NCBI GenBank assembly: GCA_001725945.1
Contig: LRMT01000299.1
Span: forward strand, 1 to 43,084
Length of the DNA: 43,084 nt
Reading direction: 5' to 3'
Source: Cupriavidus sp. UYMMa02A
GTDB lineage: Bacteria; Pseudomonadota; Gammaproteobacteria; Burkholderiales; Burkholderiaceae
Position 1 is the stretch's first letter; every line of letters begins with the position of its first letter. This document shows positions 25,814 through 35,984 of this stretch, piece after piece. The position numbers and the translations under genes were made by a program. A model generated the notes under the pieces. That model did no database searches. It worked only from the letters and a program-made list of their open reading frames with translations, and was not told the DNA's origin.

Positions 25814-27343
25814 TTACTCGTTGCCGCCCGAACGCTGCAGGTGCAGTTGCGAGCGCTCGCTCGCTTCGCCGGTGCCTTCGCGGTCTGCCTGGCTGCGCGC
25901 TGTTTCCAGGCGTTCCAGGTAGGCCTCGTCGACGTCGCCGGTGATGTAGCGGCCATCGAAGCACGACGCGTCGAAGTCATTGAGTGCGGGGTTGATATCG
26001 CGCACGGCCTGCTTCATCGCTTCCACGTCCTGGTACACCAGCTTGTCGGCGCCGATGATCTTCGCGATCTCCTCGTCCGTGCGGCCATGGGCCACCAGTT
26101 CGCCGCGCGTGGGCATGTCGATGCCATACACGTTCGGGTACTTCACGGGCGGCGCGGCCGAGGCGAAGATCACCTTATTGGCGCCGGCATCGCGCGCCAT
26201 CTGCACGATCTCGAACGAGGTAGTGCCGCGCACGATCGAGTCGTCGACGATCAGCACGTTCTTGCCCTTGAACTCGACGCCCATGGCGTTGAGCTTCTGG
26301 CGTACCGACTTCTTGCGTACCGCCTGGCCCGGCATGATGAAGGTGCGGCCCACGTAGCGGTTCTTGAAGAAGCCCTCGCGGTAGCCGACACCCAGCTTGT
26401 TGGCCACCTGCATGGCGGCCGGGCGGCTGGAGTCGGGAATCGGCATGACCACGTCAATGTCGCCGGCCGACACTTCCTGGCGAATCTTCTCGGCCAGGTA
26501 ATCGCCCATGCGCAGGCGGGCTTCGTAGACCGGCACACCGTCGATGCACGAATCCGGGCGGGCCAGGTAGACGTATTCGAAGATGCACGAGGTCAGCACC
26601 GCGTTGTCCGCGCACTGCTTGGTGTACAGCTTGCCGTCCAGGTCGATGAAGATGGCCTCGCCCGGCGCCACGTCGCGCTCCATGCGATAGCCGATGCCTT
26701 CCAGCGCCACCGACTCCGACGCCACCATCCATTCCTTGCCGGTGGGGGTGTCCACGCTGCCAAGGCTCAGCGGGCGGATGCCGAACGGATCGCGCACGGC
26801 AAGCATGCCGTAGCCGGCGATCTGCGCGGCGATCGCGTACGAACCCTTCACGCGGCGGTGCATGCCGGACACGGCCTTGAAGATCGTTTCCGGGTCCAGC
26901 GCCATGCCCTGGCTGGCACGCTGCAACTCGTCAGCCAGTACGTTCAGCAGCACCTCGGTGTCGGAGTGCGTGTTGATGTGGCGGCGATCGCGGCGGAACA
27001 TCTCCTCGCGCAGTTGTTGCCAGTTGGTCAGGTTGCCGTTGTGCGCCAGGATGATGCCGTACGGCGCATTGACGTAGAACGGCTGTGCCTCTTCCTCGCT
27101 GGAGGCCGAGCCCGCAGTCGGGTAGCGGACCTGACCGATGCCGGCGGTGCCCGGCAGGCCGCGCATATTGCGCGTGCGGAACACGTCGCGCACGAGGCCG
27201 TTGGCCTTGTGCATGTGGAAAGTACTGCCGTTGGCGGTGGCGATGCCGGCAGCATCCTGTCCGCGGTGTTGCAACAACAGCAGGCTGTCGTAAATCAATT
27301 GGTTAACGGGCGAGGTAGAGACCGCGCCGACGATACCGCACAT
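25814..27343 (-). CDS. purF: Amidophosphoribosyltransferase
   Basis: PurF catalyses the first committed step of purine synthesis: PRPP plus glutamine gives phosphoribosylamine. Intact, 509 residues. The N-terminal nucleophile Cys2 is present (MCGIVGAV), followed by the glutaminase domain (LLLQHRGQDAAGIAT, GIGQVRYPTAG, LAHNGNLTN). The phosphoribosyltransferase domain has the PRPP loop VLIVDDSIVRGTTS. A C-terminal tail of charged residues ends GGNE. cvpA lies 100 bp upstream, as in many proteobacteria. Confidence 0.98.
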   Translation of the reverse strand: MCGIVGAVSTSPVNQLIYDSLLLLQHRGQDAAGIATANGSTFHMHKANGLVRDVFRTRNMRGLPGTAGIGQVRYPTAGSASSEEEAQPFYVNAPYGIILAHNGNLTNWQQLREEMFRRDRRHINTHSDTEVLLNVLADELQRASQGMALDPETIFKAVSGMHRRVKGSYAIAAQIAGYGMLAVRDPFGIRPLSLGSVDTPTGKEWMVASESVALEGIGYRMERDVAPGEAIFIDLDGKLYTKQCADNAVLTSCIFEYVYLARPDSCIDGVPVYEARLRMGDYLAEKIRQEVSAGDIDVVMPIPDSSRPAAMQVANKLGVGYREGFFKNRYVGRTFIMPGQAVRKKSVRQKLNAMGVEFKGKNVLIVDDSIVRGTTSFEIVQMARDAGANKVIFASAAPPVKYPNVYGIDMPTRGELVAHGRTDEEIAKIIGADKLVYQDVEAMKQAVRDINPALNDFDASCFDGRYITGDVDEAYLERLETARSQADREGTGEASERSQLHLQRSGGNE

Positions 27344-27443
27344 GCCAAGCTCCCAGGAAAGGCTTTGATTCAGGGGCGCAGCCCTGTCCTGAGGACAAGG
27401 CTTGCGTTGGTTACCGGCCAGGCATGGGTGCCGGGCCTCAATG

Positions 27444-27941
27444 TCATGTCTTGACGTACTTCGCCAGTTCCGCAGGCAGCCATGGCCGCAGCGATTCCAT
27501 GGCCTGCATCACATACGGGCGGCTCACCGCGTCGCGCCAGAATGCCTCTTCCGGCAATTTCGTCAGTCCGGCCAGCGTCACCAGCAGCATCACCAGCAGC
27601 GCACCACGCAGCAGCCCGAACACCAGCCCGAGGCCCCGGTCCGCCGGCTTGAGGCCAGTGCTTTCAAGCAACTGGCCGATCACCGTGCCCGCCAGCGCCG
27701 CGCCAATCACGGTGCCAATCAGCAAGGTCACGAAGCCCAGGGCCTGTCGGGTGATCTCGCCACCGGGGAGCGATTCCGGCATCCAGCCCGCGGCCACCCC
27801 GCCAAAACGGTAGGCGACCCAGAACGCTACCACCCAGCCGATCAGGGACAGCACCTCGCGCACCAGCCCGCGCAACACGCCGATCAGCCCGGAGGCAAGC
27901 AGGATGAAGACGACAGCGTAGTCGAAGAAAGTCGGCTGCAT
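27444..27941 (-). CDS. cvpA: CvpA family membrane protein
   Basis: Intact, 165 residues from ATG 27941 (MQPTFFDYAVVFILLASGLIG). Four hydrophobic segments are visible, with the family motif GLIGVLRGLVREVLSLIGWVVAFW near the N-terminus and GLLRGALLVMLLVTL later. In E. coli it is required for colicin V production; elsewhere it affects envelope stress resistance. It is placed between dedD and purF, the usual order. Confidence 0.94.
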   Translation of the reverse strand: MQPTFFDYAVVFILLASGLIGVLRGLVREVLSLIGWVVAFWVAYRFGGVAAGWMPESLPGGEITRQALGFVTLLIGTVIGAALAGTVIGQLLESTGLKPADRGLGLVFGLLRGALLVMLLVTLAGLTKLPEEAFWRDAVSRPYVMQAMESLRPWLPAELAKYVKT

Positions 27942-27978
27942 CGTTGCTGGCGGCCGCATCCCGCGCGGCCGCTCGCGC

Positions 27979-28715
27979 TTACTGTTCCACCACCTTCGAA
28001 GTCAGCCCGGTCGCGCGCACGCGCTTGTCGGCCGCATCGGCAGCATCACGATCATTGAAGGGGCCCGCGCGCAGCAGGATACGCTCGCCGTCGGCCAGAA
28101 CTTTCCGTTCCATATATGCCGGCACCTTGCTCGCCTTGAGCTTGGCCAGCCAGTTCTTCGCCCTCTCCTCCGACGAGAAGGCGCCGATCAGGATCAGGTA
28201 CTTGCCACTGCCTTGCGGCTTGGCATCCGCCGTCTTGGCCTCGGCGGGCTTGGCATCGGTGCGTGCCGCCGGCTTGTCCGCCGTGGCAGCCGGCCTGGAC
28301 GGCGCGCTGACGACTTCTTCGCCGGCGTCGAGCGCATCCGCGGTGTCGCCACGGGCCTGCTGGGCCTGCGGCGCCGGCGGCAGCGGATCAGCCTTGCGCG
28401 CTTCGACCTTCGGCTTCTGCGCGCCCTGTCCGCCCGTGACTTTCACGGACACATCGTCGGACACCGGGCGCGGCTTGGTTTCGAAGATGATCGGCAGCAC
28501 GATCACGGCGGCCACCACCAGCACCACGGCGCCGATCAGGCGGCGGCGGGCGCGCTGCTTCTGGGGGAACTCAGGGTCCAGCGTGTCATCGGCATACTCC
28601 TCCGCGAGCCGGCGCGACGAGGCGATGCCTGCACCAGGTCGGTACGCTGACGCCGCGTACGCGCGGGTGCCGGGTCGTTGCCCTTGCGGGAAGAAAACAG
28701 CGAAAGCAGGCCCAT
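27979..28715 (-). CDS. SPOR domain protein, DedD-like (one frameshift near the start)
   Basis: This is an inner-membrane protein with a periplasmic peptidoglycan-binding SPOR domain, probably acting at the division septum. The start at ATG 28715 gives MGLLSLFSSRKGNDPAPART. The frame shifts near 28630 and continues RRLAEEYADDTLDPEFPQKQRARRRLIG. One membrane helix (AVVLVVAAVIVLPIIF) is followed by a Pro/Ala/Lys-rich linker and the SPOR domain (GKYLILIGAFSSEERAKNWLAKLKAS to LLRAGPFNDRDAADAADKRVRATG). A longer open frame reaching 28800 has the wrong N-terminus. It lies between folC and cvpA. Confidence 0.87.
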
Positions 28716-28817
28716 AGATTGGTTCGGTGCGGCGGTCGTCCGTTTTGAGTCGGTGCCGACCGCTGGTTTGTCGCTCGATTGCCGCGAACTCGTGCCGCAT
28801 TGATGCGCGGCGCTGCG

Positions 28818-30127
28818 CTAGTTTGCCTGCGTGGCGCGGTAAGCCATCACGCCGGCAACGGTATAGAACGATCCGAAGACCAGAATTCTATCATTCTCGG
28901 TCGCTCTCTCGATGGCATCGCGATAAGCGGCTTCCGGGCTGGAAAAACAGGCGGCTGTGGCATCCGGCCCGGGTTGGAAACCGCCCTCTTCCAGCTTCTG
29001 CAGCAAGTCGGCGGCGCTCGCGGCGCGCTCGGTCGGCAAGTCGCACAGGCACCAGTGGTCGACTTTGTCGGCAACCTGGCGCAAGACACCCGCTAGATCC
29101 TTGTCCTGCATGGCCCCGAACACCGCATAGGTGTAGCGGAAGAAGCCCATGTTTTCCATGTTCTGCCCGAGTGTGGCTGCCGCGTGCGGGTTATGCGCCA
29201 CATCCAGGATCACCGCCGGACGCCCCGGCAGCACCTGGAAACGTCCGGGCAACTCGACGAAGGCCAGGCCGTTGCGCACTTCCTGCGCGCTCACGGGCAG
29301 ATGCGAGCGCATTGCTTGCAGGGCCGCCAGCGCGGCCGACGCATTCAGCAACTGATTGGCGCCACGGAGCGCCGGGTAGCCAAGGCCATTGAGCTTGCGC
29401 TCGCGCCCGCTCCAGTCCCACTGCTGGCGCTCCTGGCCCTTGGCAGCCTGGTGCCGGAAATCACGGCCGACCAGCCACAGGTCGGCGCCGATCGCCTCGG
29501 CGTGGTCCACCAGCGACTTGGGCGGCACCGGGTCGCCGCAGATCGCGGGCACGCCCGGGCGGAAGATGCCGGCCTTCTCGAAGCCGATCTTCTCGCGCGT
29601 GTCGCCGAGATACTGCGTGTGGTCGATATCGACGCTGGTGATGACCGCGCAGTCGGTATCGATCACGTTGACCGCATCGAGCCGGCCGCCCAGGCCCACT
29701 TCAAGCACCATCGCGTCAAGCCCCGCCGCGGCGAACATGTGGATGATGGCCAGCGTGGTGAATTCGAAGTATGTCAGGCTGATCGGGTCCGCAAAGCTCG
29801 TGCGGGCCCGTTCTACGGCCTCGAAGTGCGGCAGCAGTTGCGCATCCGTGGCGAACTCGCCGTTGATCCGGGCTCGCTCGTTGAACGACACCAGGTGCGG
29901 CGAGGTATGGCAGCCCACCTTGTAGCCGGCTTCCAGCAGGATGCGCTCCAGCATGGCGCACGTCGAGCCCTTGCCGTTGGTGCCGCCGACCGTGAACACC
30001 ACGCATCGATGCGCAGGCCCAGCGCTTCCTTGACGCGCGTGATACGGGTCAGGCCCATGTCGATGCCCACGGGATGGGCGGTTTCGAGATGGGCGAGCCA
30101 TTCGGGAAGAGTATGGAAGACTGGCAT
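28818..30127 (-). CDS. folC: Bifunctional folylpolyglutamate synthase/dihydrofolate synthase (one frameshift)
   Basis: FolC adds glutamate to dihydropteroate and to folates, in the cytosol. The start at ATG 30127 gives MPVFHTLPEWLAHLETAHPVGIDMGL. Near 30004 one G is missing before VVFTVGGTNGKGSTCAMLE, the ATP-binding P-loop. It continues with TSPHLVSFNERARING, LEVGLGGRLDAVNV, TSVDIDHTQYLGDTREKIGFEKAGI, PGRPAVILDVAHNPHAA and a C-terminus ending YRATQAN. Total about 436 residues. It is downstream of accD on the same strand, as usual. Confidence 0.95.
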
Positions 30128-30208
30128 GAGGGGTGCAGAGGCTTTGCTACTAGATTTGGCCAGCGGGGCCGAAAGTCAAGTCCACTGGTGCCGTGGCGGC
30201 GGCACCAG

Positions 30209-30239
30209 GAAAACAAAAGGCGCGTCAACCGCCCGCGCC
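30209..30239 (-). terminator. Intrinsic terminator after accD
   Basis: On the minus strand GGCGCG (30239-30234), a 9-base loop, CGCGCC (30224-30219), then TTTTGTTTT. It lies 25 bp after the accD stop, separating accD from folC at least in part. Confidence 0.75.
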
Positions 30240-30263
30240 CTTGCTTGTGTCGCCGAGGCGGTC

Positions 30264-31136
30264 TTACGCGACCGCGTCCGCTGGCTGCTTCTGCAGCAGC
30301 GCCAGCAGCTGTGCCAGCTCGGCGCGCAGCTTGCGGCGGTCGATGATCATGTCGATGGCGCCCTTCTGCACCAGGAATTCCGAACGCTGGAAACCTTCGG
30401 GCAGCTTCTCGCGCACGGTCTGCTCGATCACGCGCGGGCCGGCAAAGCCGATCAGCGCCTTGGGCTCGGCAATCACCACATCGCCCAGGAACGCGAAGCT
30501 GGCGGATACGCCACCCATGGTCGGGTCGGTGAGCACGCTGATAAACGGCAGCTTGGATGCCGAAAGCTGGTTCAGCATGGCCGTGGTCTTGGCCATCTGC
30601 AGCAGCGACAGCAGGCTTTCCTGCATGCGTGCGCCGCCCGTGGCGGTAAAGCAGATGAACGGCACCTTCTGCTCGAGCGCGGCCTGGGCGCCGCGCACGA
30701 AGCGCTCGCCGACCACGGAGCCCATCGAGCCGCCCATGAATTCGAACTCGAAGCAGCTCACCACCACAGGAATCGTGTGGATGGCACCGCCAATCACGAC
30801 CATCGCATCGGTCTCGCCGGTGTCTTCCATGGCGGCCTTGATGCGGTCGGGATACTTTTTGCTGTCCTTGAACTTCAGCGCGTCCACCGGCACGATTTCC
30901 TGGCCGATTTCATAGCGGCCTTCGGCGTCGAGCAGCGCGTCGAGACGCGCGCGCGCGCTGATGCGCATGTGATGGTCGCATTTCGGGCAGACATGCAGGT
31001 TGGCCTCGACGTCCGTGCGATACAGCGTGGATTCGCACGACGGGCACTTGACCCACAAACCCTCGGGGATGCCCTTGCGGGTACGGGGGTCGGTCTGTTG
31101 AATCTTGGGAGGCAGGAGTTTATCCAACCAGCTCAT
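30264..31136 (-). CDS. accD: Acetyl-CoA carboxylase carboxyltransferase subunit beta
   Basis: AccD, with AccA, transfers the carboxyl group from biotin to acetyl-CoA, making malonyl-CoA for fatty acid synthesis. Intact, 290 residues, with a strong AAGGAG ribosome site before ATG 31136. The zinc ribbon is complete (C31, C34, C50, C53). The carboxyltransferase core has VVVSCFEFEFMGGSMGSVVGERF, FTATGGARMQESLLSLLQMAKT, LTDPTMGGVSASFAFLGD and IGFAGPRVIEQTV. It follows trpA, typical of Burkholderiales. Confidence 0.98.
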   Translation of the reverse strand: MSWLDKLLPPKIQQTDPRTRKGIPEGLWVKCPSCESTLYRTDVEANLHVCPKCDHHMRISARARLDALLDAEGRYEIGQEIVPVDALKFKDSKKYPDRIKAAMEDTGETDAMVVIGGAIHTIPVVVSCFEFEFMGGSMGSVVGERFVRGAQAALEQKVPFICFTATGGARMQESLLSLLQMAKTTAMLNQLSASKLPFISVLTDPTMGGVSASFAFLGDVVIAEPKALIGFAGPRVIEQTVREKLPEGFQRSEFLVQKGAIDMIIDRRKLRAELAQLLALLQKQPADAVA

Positions 31137-31327
31137 GAAAGCTCCTTTCGGATGACTGCCGTTTTACCGTGCGCTACTGCGCTACGCATTGGCCCGGTCA
31201 AACCAGGCGGACGGCAGGGAATCAACCCGTCAATTTACCACGCCGGCAAGGTTCAGCCGAAGCAGAACGCGCACGACGCGCAGGCTTCAGCACTTTTGGG
31301 CCGCCATGAAGCAGCCCATCCATCACT

Positions 31328-32124
31328 TCAGGCATCCAGCGCCTCGCGAATCCCGGCAATGAACGCGCGCAGCGATTCTACCGCCTGGCCGCGCGGGGCG
31401 TCCTCGAGCAGTTGCACCAGGCGGCTGCCGATCACCACCGCATCGGCCACGCTGCCGATGGCGCGCGCTGTCTGGGCATCACGAATCCCGAAGCCCACCC
31501 CGACCGGCAGGTTCACGTGCTTCTTGATCAGCGGCATGCGCGCGGCCACGCTGTCGAGATCCAGCGTGGCGGAGCCGGTCACGCCCTTGAGCGAGACATA
31601 GTAGACATAGCCGCTTGCCACCTTGCCCACGGCCTCGATGCGCGCGTCGGTGGAAGTCGGCGCCAGAAGGAAAATCGGGTCGATGCCGTTGTCGCGCATC
31701 ATTGCAGCGAACGATTCGCACTCTTCGGGCGGATAGTCGACCACGAGCACGCCATCCACACCGGCCGCACCGGCGGCCTCAGCGAACGCGGCCTCGCCCA
31801 TGCGTTCGATCGGGTTGGCATAGCCCATCAGCACGACGGGCGTGTCGGCATTGGTCTGGCGGAATTCACGCACCCACTGCAGCACCTGCGTGAGCGACAC
31901 GCCGTTGGCCAGTGCGCGCTCGGACGCACGCTGGATGACGGGGCCGTCGGCCATCGGGTCGGAGAACGGCACGCCCAGCTCGATCACGTCTGCGCCGCCG
32001 GCAACCAGCGCGTGCATCAGGTCCATTGTCAGCCCGGGCTCCGGGTCGCTGCGGTGATGAACGGAATCAGGCCCTTCTTGTTCTGCGCGGCGAGTGCCGC
32101 GAACGTCTTCTGGATGCGGGACAT
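31328..32124 (-). CDS. trpA: Tryptophan synthase alpha subunit (one frameshift)
   Basis: TrpA cleaves indole-3-glycerol phosphate to indole, which is passed to TrpB. The start at ATG 32124 gives MSRIQKTFAALAAQNKKGLIPFITAG. Near 32050 one G is missing, after which DPEPGLTMDLMHALVAGGADVIELGVPFSDPMADGPVIQ is read in the next frame with the catalytic Glu and Asp. The phosphate-binding GFGIRD and ADAVVIGSRLV follow. The end is at 31328. The methyltransferase gene ends 1 base upstream of its start. Confidence 0.95.
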
Positions 32125-32125
32125 A

Positions 32126-33040
32126 TCAGGGAATCAGGTGAGGCAGCTGCGACGACGATTCCTCGTCATTGGCAGCCGCCGGTGTTGGGTTGCGGTCCGA
32201 TTCGGACCTGGCCAGTTGCACGGCTGCGTCCACACGTCCGCGCGCCACCTCGACATACTCGGGATTGATCTCGAAGCCGACGAAGCGCCGGCCGTGGCGC
32301 AGGCATGCCACCGCGGTGGTGCCGCTGCCGGCGAACGGGTCCAGCACCAGCCCGCCCGGCGGGCAGCTCGACAGCACCATGCGCTCGACGATCTCCAGCG
32401 GCTTCTGCGTCGGATGGTTGGCCCGCTCCGGATCCTGGCGGTGGATGCGCGAAACGCTCCACAGGTCCTTGGGGTTGTAGCCCACCTCGAGCCACTTCTT
32501 GCCCTCGAAGCGCGGACGGCTGCGCGCCTTCTTGGTCTCCGCGTCGTACGGGATGCGCACGGGATCCAGGTCGAAGTAGTAGTCGCGCGCCTTGCCGAAG
32601 AAACCGATGTTGTCGTGCACCGACGAGAACTTGCGCGTGGTGCCGCCCATGCTCGGCACGCGGCGGTCCCAGATGATCTCGTTGATCATGGTCAGACGCC
32701 GCTTGAGCATCACGAACAGCTCGGGCGAGTACTGCCAGGTGCAGAACAGGTACAGCGTGCCCTTGGGCGACAGCTTCGGGCACACGGCATCCATCCAGCG
32801 CTCGGACCATTCCAGGTAGGCCTGGCCGGAGAGCAGGTCGGAGTCATTGCCGTAGTCCTTGCCCAGCCCGTAGGGCGGATCGGCGACGACGAGATCGACC
32901 GAGCCGTCCGGCAGCCGCGCGATGCCTTCGAACATGTCTTCCTGAAACAGCTGCAGCGCGGGCGCGTCCGGCGCGCCGGGCAGGTCCGAAGCCCCGCCCA
33001 GGGCCAGTTCCGACGGTAAGGAGGGGGGCAGCGCGCACAT
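32126..33040 (-). CDS. Orphan site-specific DNA adenine methyltransferase inside the trp operon
   Basis: Intact, 304 residues from ATG 33040 (MCALPPSLPSELALGG), which overlaps the trpB stop as TGATG. The catalytic motif IV is VVADPPYGLG (D54-P-P-Y57) and motif I, VLDPFAGSGTTAVA, follows near the C-terminal end, the order of beta-class N6-adenine methyltransferases. HPTQKPLEIVERMV precedes motif I, as in this family. No restriction enzyme gene is near. A solitary methyltransferase between trpB and trpA is conserved in Ralstonia and Burkholderia, where methylome studies linked this orthologue to GTWWAC; the same target is inferred here. It ends 1 base before trpA. Confidence 0.92.
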   Translation of the reverse strand: MCALPPSLPSELALGGASDLPGAPDAPALQLFQEDMFEGIARLPDGSVDLVVADPPYGLGKDYGNDSDLLSGQAYLEWSERWMDAVCPKLSPKGTLYLFCTWQYSPELFVMLKRRLTMINEIIWDRRVPSMGGTTRKFSSVHDNIGFFGKARDYYFDLDPVRIPYDAETKKARSRPRFEGKKWLEVGYNPKDLWSVSRIHRQDPERANHPTQKPLEIVERMVLSSCPPGGLVLDPFAGSGTTAVACLRHGRRFVGFEINPEYVEVARGRVDAAVQLARSESDRNPTPAAANDEESSSQLPHLIP

Positions 33041-34231
33041 CAGAGCTTGAGCCCCGAGCGTTCGGCCACGGTGTGCATGTCCTTGTCGCCGCGGCCGGAC
33101 AGGTTCACCAGCAGCAGCTTGTCCTTGGGCAGCGTCGGCGCAAGCTTGCACGCATACGCGATGGCATGGCTCGATTCGAGCGCCGGGATGATGCCTTCGA
33201 TGCGGCAGCAGTCGTGGAAGGCCTTGAGTGCCTCCTCATCGGTGATCGGCACGTACTGCGCGCGGCCGATGTCCTTGAGCCACGCATGCTCGGGGCCGAC
33301 GCCCGGATAGTCGAGGCCGGCCGACACCGAATGCGTCTCGATGATCTGGCCGTTTTCGTCCTGCAGCAGGTAGGTGCGGTTGCCGTGCAGCACGCCCGGC
33401 GTGCCGCCGGTCAGCGACGCCGCATGGCGGCCGGTCTCCAGGCCGTCGCCGGCGGCTTCCACGCCGATCAGCTGCACGTCCTTGTGCTCGATGTACGGGT
33501 AGAAGATGCCCATCGCATTGGAGCCGCCGCCCACGCAGGCGATCACGGCATCCGGCTGGCGCCCGGTCATCTCGGGCATCTGCACCTTGCTTCCTCGCCG
33601 ATCACGCACTGGAAATCGCGCACCATCATCGGGTACGGGTGCGGGCCGCAACGGTGCCGATGATGTAGAACGTGGTCTCGACGTTGGTCACCCAGTCGCG
33701 CATGGCTTCATTGAGCGCGTCCTTGAGCGTGCGCGAGCCGCTTTCCACGGGCACCACGGTCGCACCCAGCAGTTTCATGCGGTAGACGTTGGCGGCCTGG
33801 CGCTTGACGTCCTCGGAGCCCATGTAGACCACGCACTCCATGCCGAAGCGCGCGGCAATCGTGGCCGTGGCCACGCCGTGCTGGCCGGCGCCGGTCTCGG
33901 CGATCACGCGCTTCTTGCCCATGCGCCTGGCCAGCAGCGCCTGGCCGATCACGTTGTTGATCTTGTGGGCGCCGGTGTGGTTCAGGTCCTCGCGCTTGAG
34001 GTAGATCTGCGCGCCGCCGAGCAGCTCGCTCCAGCGTTGCGCGTGGTAGATCGGCGACGGACGGCCGACGAAGTGCTTCAGCTCGCGGCGGAATTCGGCA
34101 TCGAATTCCGCGTCTTTCTGGGAATGGGCATAGGCCTCGCGCAGCTCGTCGAGCGCGTGGACCAGCGTCTCGGAGACGAAGGTGCCGCCATAGGGGCCGA
34201 AATGGCCACGGGAATCGGGCAGGTCGTACAT
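33040..34231 (-). CDS. trpB: Tryptophan synthase beta subunit (two frameshifts)
   Basis: TrpB condenses indole with serine using PLP. The start at ATG 34231 gives MYDLPDSRGHFGPYGGTFVSETL. Motifs: LKREDLNHTGAHKINNVIGQALLA (the PLP Lys in HKINN), AETGAGQHGVATATIAA, IACVGGGSNAMGIFYPY (phosphate loop) and LLLVNLSGRGDKDMHTV at the end. The stretch GTVAGPHPYPMMVRDFQCVIGEEAKVQMPEM is out of frame between two lost bases near 33650 (G) and 33588 (A of AAA). Length after repair, about 397, is normal. Confidence 0.96.
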
Positions 34232-34342
34232 GTCTGGGCTCTTCAGGTCAGCGGCCTTGCCTCACGGGCAAGGACGCAAATTTTGACTGCGATGCGGGCA
34301 CGGCCTGCAGGCCGTCGGAGGCAGGGCCAATACTGGCTCTGC

Positions 34343-35058
34343 TCATCCTGTCTCGGCACTGCGGACTGCGCGCACGAACGCGGCGATGCGGGCGTGGTCC
34401 TTCACGCCCTTGGCGGCCTCGACACCGCTGCTGACATCCACAGCGTAGGGCCGCACGCGTTCAATCGCGCCAGCGACGTTTTGCGCGTTCAACCCACCAC
34501 TCAAAACGATGCGAGGAGCGCCGTTTGCGTTCGGGTTGCCGGGAGACGGATGGTTGGAAGCAAGCCATGCCGGGGGAATCAGGGTCCAGTCGAAGACGTG
34601 GCCGCCGCCGCCGTAACCTTCAACGAAGCGTCTAGCAGCAAGCCGGCGGCATCGCGGTATTGACCGGCGAATTCTACCAAATCGAGACCCGCGCGCACAC
34701 GCGCCGCGCGCAGAAAAGGCAGGCGGCAGCGCTGGGCGGTCTGGGTACAGTACTGCGGCGTCTCGTCGCCATGGAACTGAAGCAGCGTGAGCGGCACACG
34801 CTCGGCCACATGGGCCACCTCTTCCATGTCCGCATTGACGAACAGGCCCACCACCGAAACGAACGGCCCCGCGGCTTCAGCCAGCTCCGCCGCGCGGGCC
34901 AGGTCGACGTAGCGCGGGCTGGGCGGATAGAACACCAGCCCGATCGCGTCGGCACCGGCGTCCACTGCGGCCCGCACGTCTTCCTCGCGCGTCAGGCCGC
35001 AGATCTTGATGCGGGTACGGGACAGTGCCGCGGCGTCGGCGCGCTCAGGCTGCGTCAT
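34343..35058 (-). CDS. trpF: Phosphoribosylanthranilate isomerase (one frameshift)
   Basis: TrpF converts phosphoribosylanthranilate to CdRP in tryptophan synthesis. The start at ATG 35058 gives MTQPERADAAALSRTRIKICGLTREEDVRAAVDAGADAIGLVFYPPSPRYV, with the catalytic Cys in KICGLT. Near 34624 one G is lost, where LLLDASVEGYGGGGHVFDW is expected. The C-terminal part (GGLNAQNVAGAIERVRPYAVDVSSGVE) follows in the next frame to TGA 34345-34343. The start overlaps the truA end by 14 bases. Confidence 0.95.
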
Positions 35059-35866
35059 GGCGGAATACTCCGTGGAACAGGCTGGCGGAAGGGTCTGCCG
35101 CCGGGATCTGGTAGACCTCAGGATACTTCACGTCCGCCAGGTAGAGGCCGTCGGGCATGAAAGTGGGTGCGGCCAGTTTGCGGTCGCGGCCGGCGAGCAC
35201 GTCGGCCAGCCATTCCGGCGGGTAGCGTCCCCGCCCCACCGCCACCAGGCAACCCATGAGGTTGCGCACCATGTGGTGCAGGAAGGCACTGGCGCGAAAG
35301 CGCACGAAGACCCAGTTGCCGTCGGCCCTCAGCGTCACGTCATACATGGTCTTGACCGGCGACTTGGCCTGGCATTCCGCCGCGCGGAACGCGGAGAAAT
35401 CCTGCTCGCCCAGCAGGCAGCGCGAAGCGGCACGCATGGCATCCACGTCGAGCCGCTTGCCCGGCGGCAGCATCAGGTAGCCGGCCCGGCCATGCGCGAG
35501 CGGCACGCGGTGCGGCCCGGTGTAGAGCGCGTAATAGTACATGCGCTCGAACGCCAGGAAGCGGGCATGAAAGCTCTCATCGACCGGAAGCGCCCATTGC
35601 AGCGCGATCGACGGCGGCAGGAAGGCGTTGACGCCGCGCACCCACGAGAACTTGTCGCGTTCCAGCTCGGTGTCGAGGTGAATGACCTGCCCCAGCGCGT
35701 GCACGCCGGCATCGGTGCGCCCCGCCACGGTCGTCAGCAAGCGCACGCCCGCGAAGCGCTCGATGGCGTCCTCGAGGTGGTCCTGCACAGTGTTCCGATG
35801 GGGCTGCGACTGCCAGCCCGAAAAGGCGGCACCGTCGTAGTGGAGGCCGATGGCGATGCGGTTCAT
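35045..35866 (-). CDS. truA: tRNA pseudouridine(38-40) synthase TruA
   Basis: Intact, 273 residues from ATG 35866 (MNRIAIGLHYDGAAFSGWQSQP). The catalytic Asp lies in VAGRTDAGVHALGQVIHLDTE. Other family marks are YYYALYTGP, FSAFRAAECQAKSPVKTMYDV and FLHHMVRNLMGCLVAVGRGR. A longer open frame upstream to 36073 runs antisense-like through the fimV terminator and is not used. It is placed between fimV and trpF. Confidence 0.97.
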   Translation of the reverse strand: MNRIAIGLHYDGAAFSGWQSQPHRNTVQDHLEDAIERFAGVRLLTTVAGRTDAGVHALGQVIHLDTELERDKFSWVRGVNAFLPPSIALQWALPVDESFHARFLAFERMYYYALYTGPHRVPLAHGRAGYLMLPPGKRLDVDAMRAASRCLLGEQDFSAFRAAECQAKSPVKTMYDVTLRADGNWVFVRFRASAFLHHMVRNLMGCLVAVGRGRYPPEWLADVLAGRDRKLAAPTFMPDGLYLADVKYPEVYQIPAADPSASLFHGVFRHDAA

Positions 35867-35894
35867 GGGGAGGAAAACAGGCCTGCGGTGGCCG

Positions 35895-35934
35895 ACAAAA
35901 AACAAATGCGCCGGAAGGGACGCTTCCGGCGCAT
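35895..35934 (-). terminator. Intrinsic terminator between fimV and truA
   Basis: A perfect 12-bp stem, ATGCGCCGGAAG (35906-35917) with CTTCCGGCGCAT (35923-35934), loop of 5. On the minus strand it is followed by TTGTTTTTTGT. It lies about 50 bp after the fimV stop. Confidence 0.95.
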
Positions 35935-35984
35935 CGCTTCGGGCCGCGGCACGACTGCCGCCTGCCCGGACCGCCGATGATAAC

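Noticed and set aside
30187..30206. GGTGCC/GGCACC hairpin after accD as a second terminator
   Set aside because: No T-run; the neighbouring hairpin at 30209-30239 explains termination better.
25196..31601. Very long plus-strand frames (about 750 and 800 codons) opposite purF and folC/accD
   Set aside because: Both lie antisense to conserved enzymes and show no domain or ribosome site.
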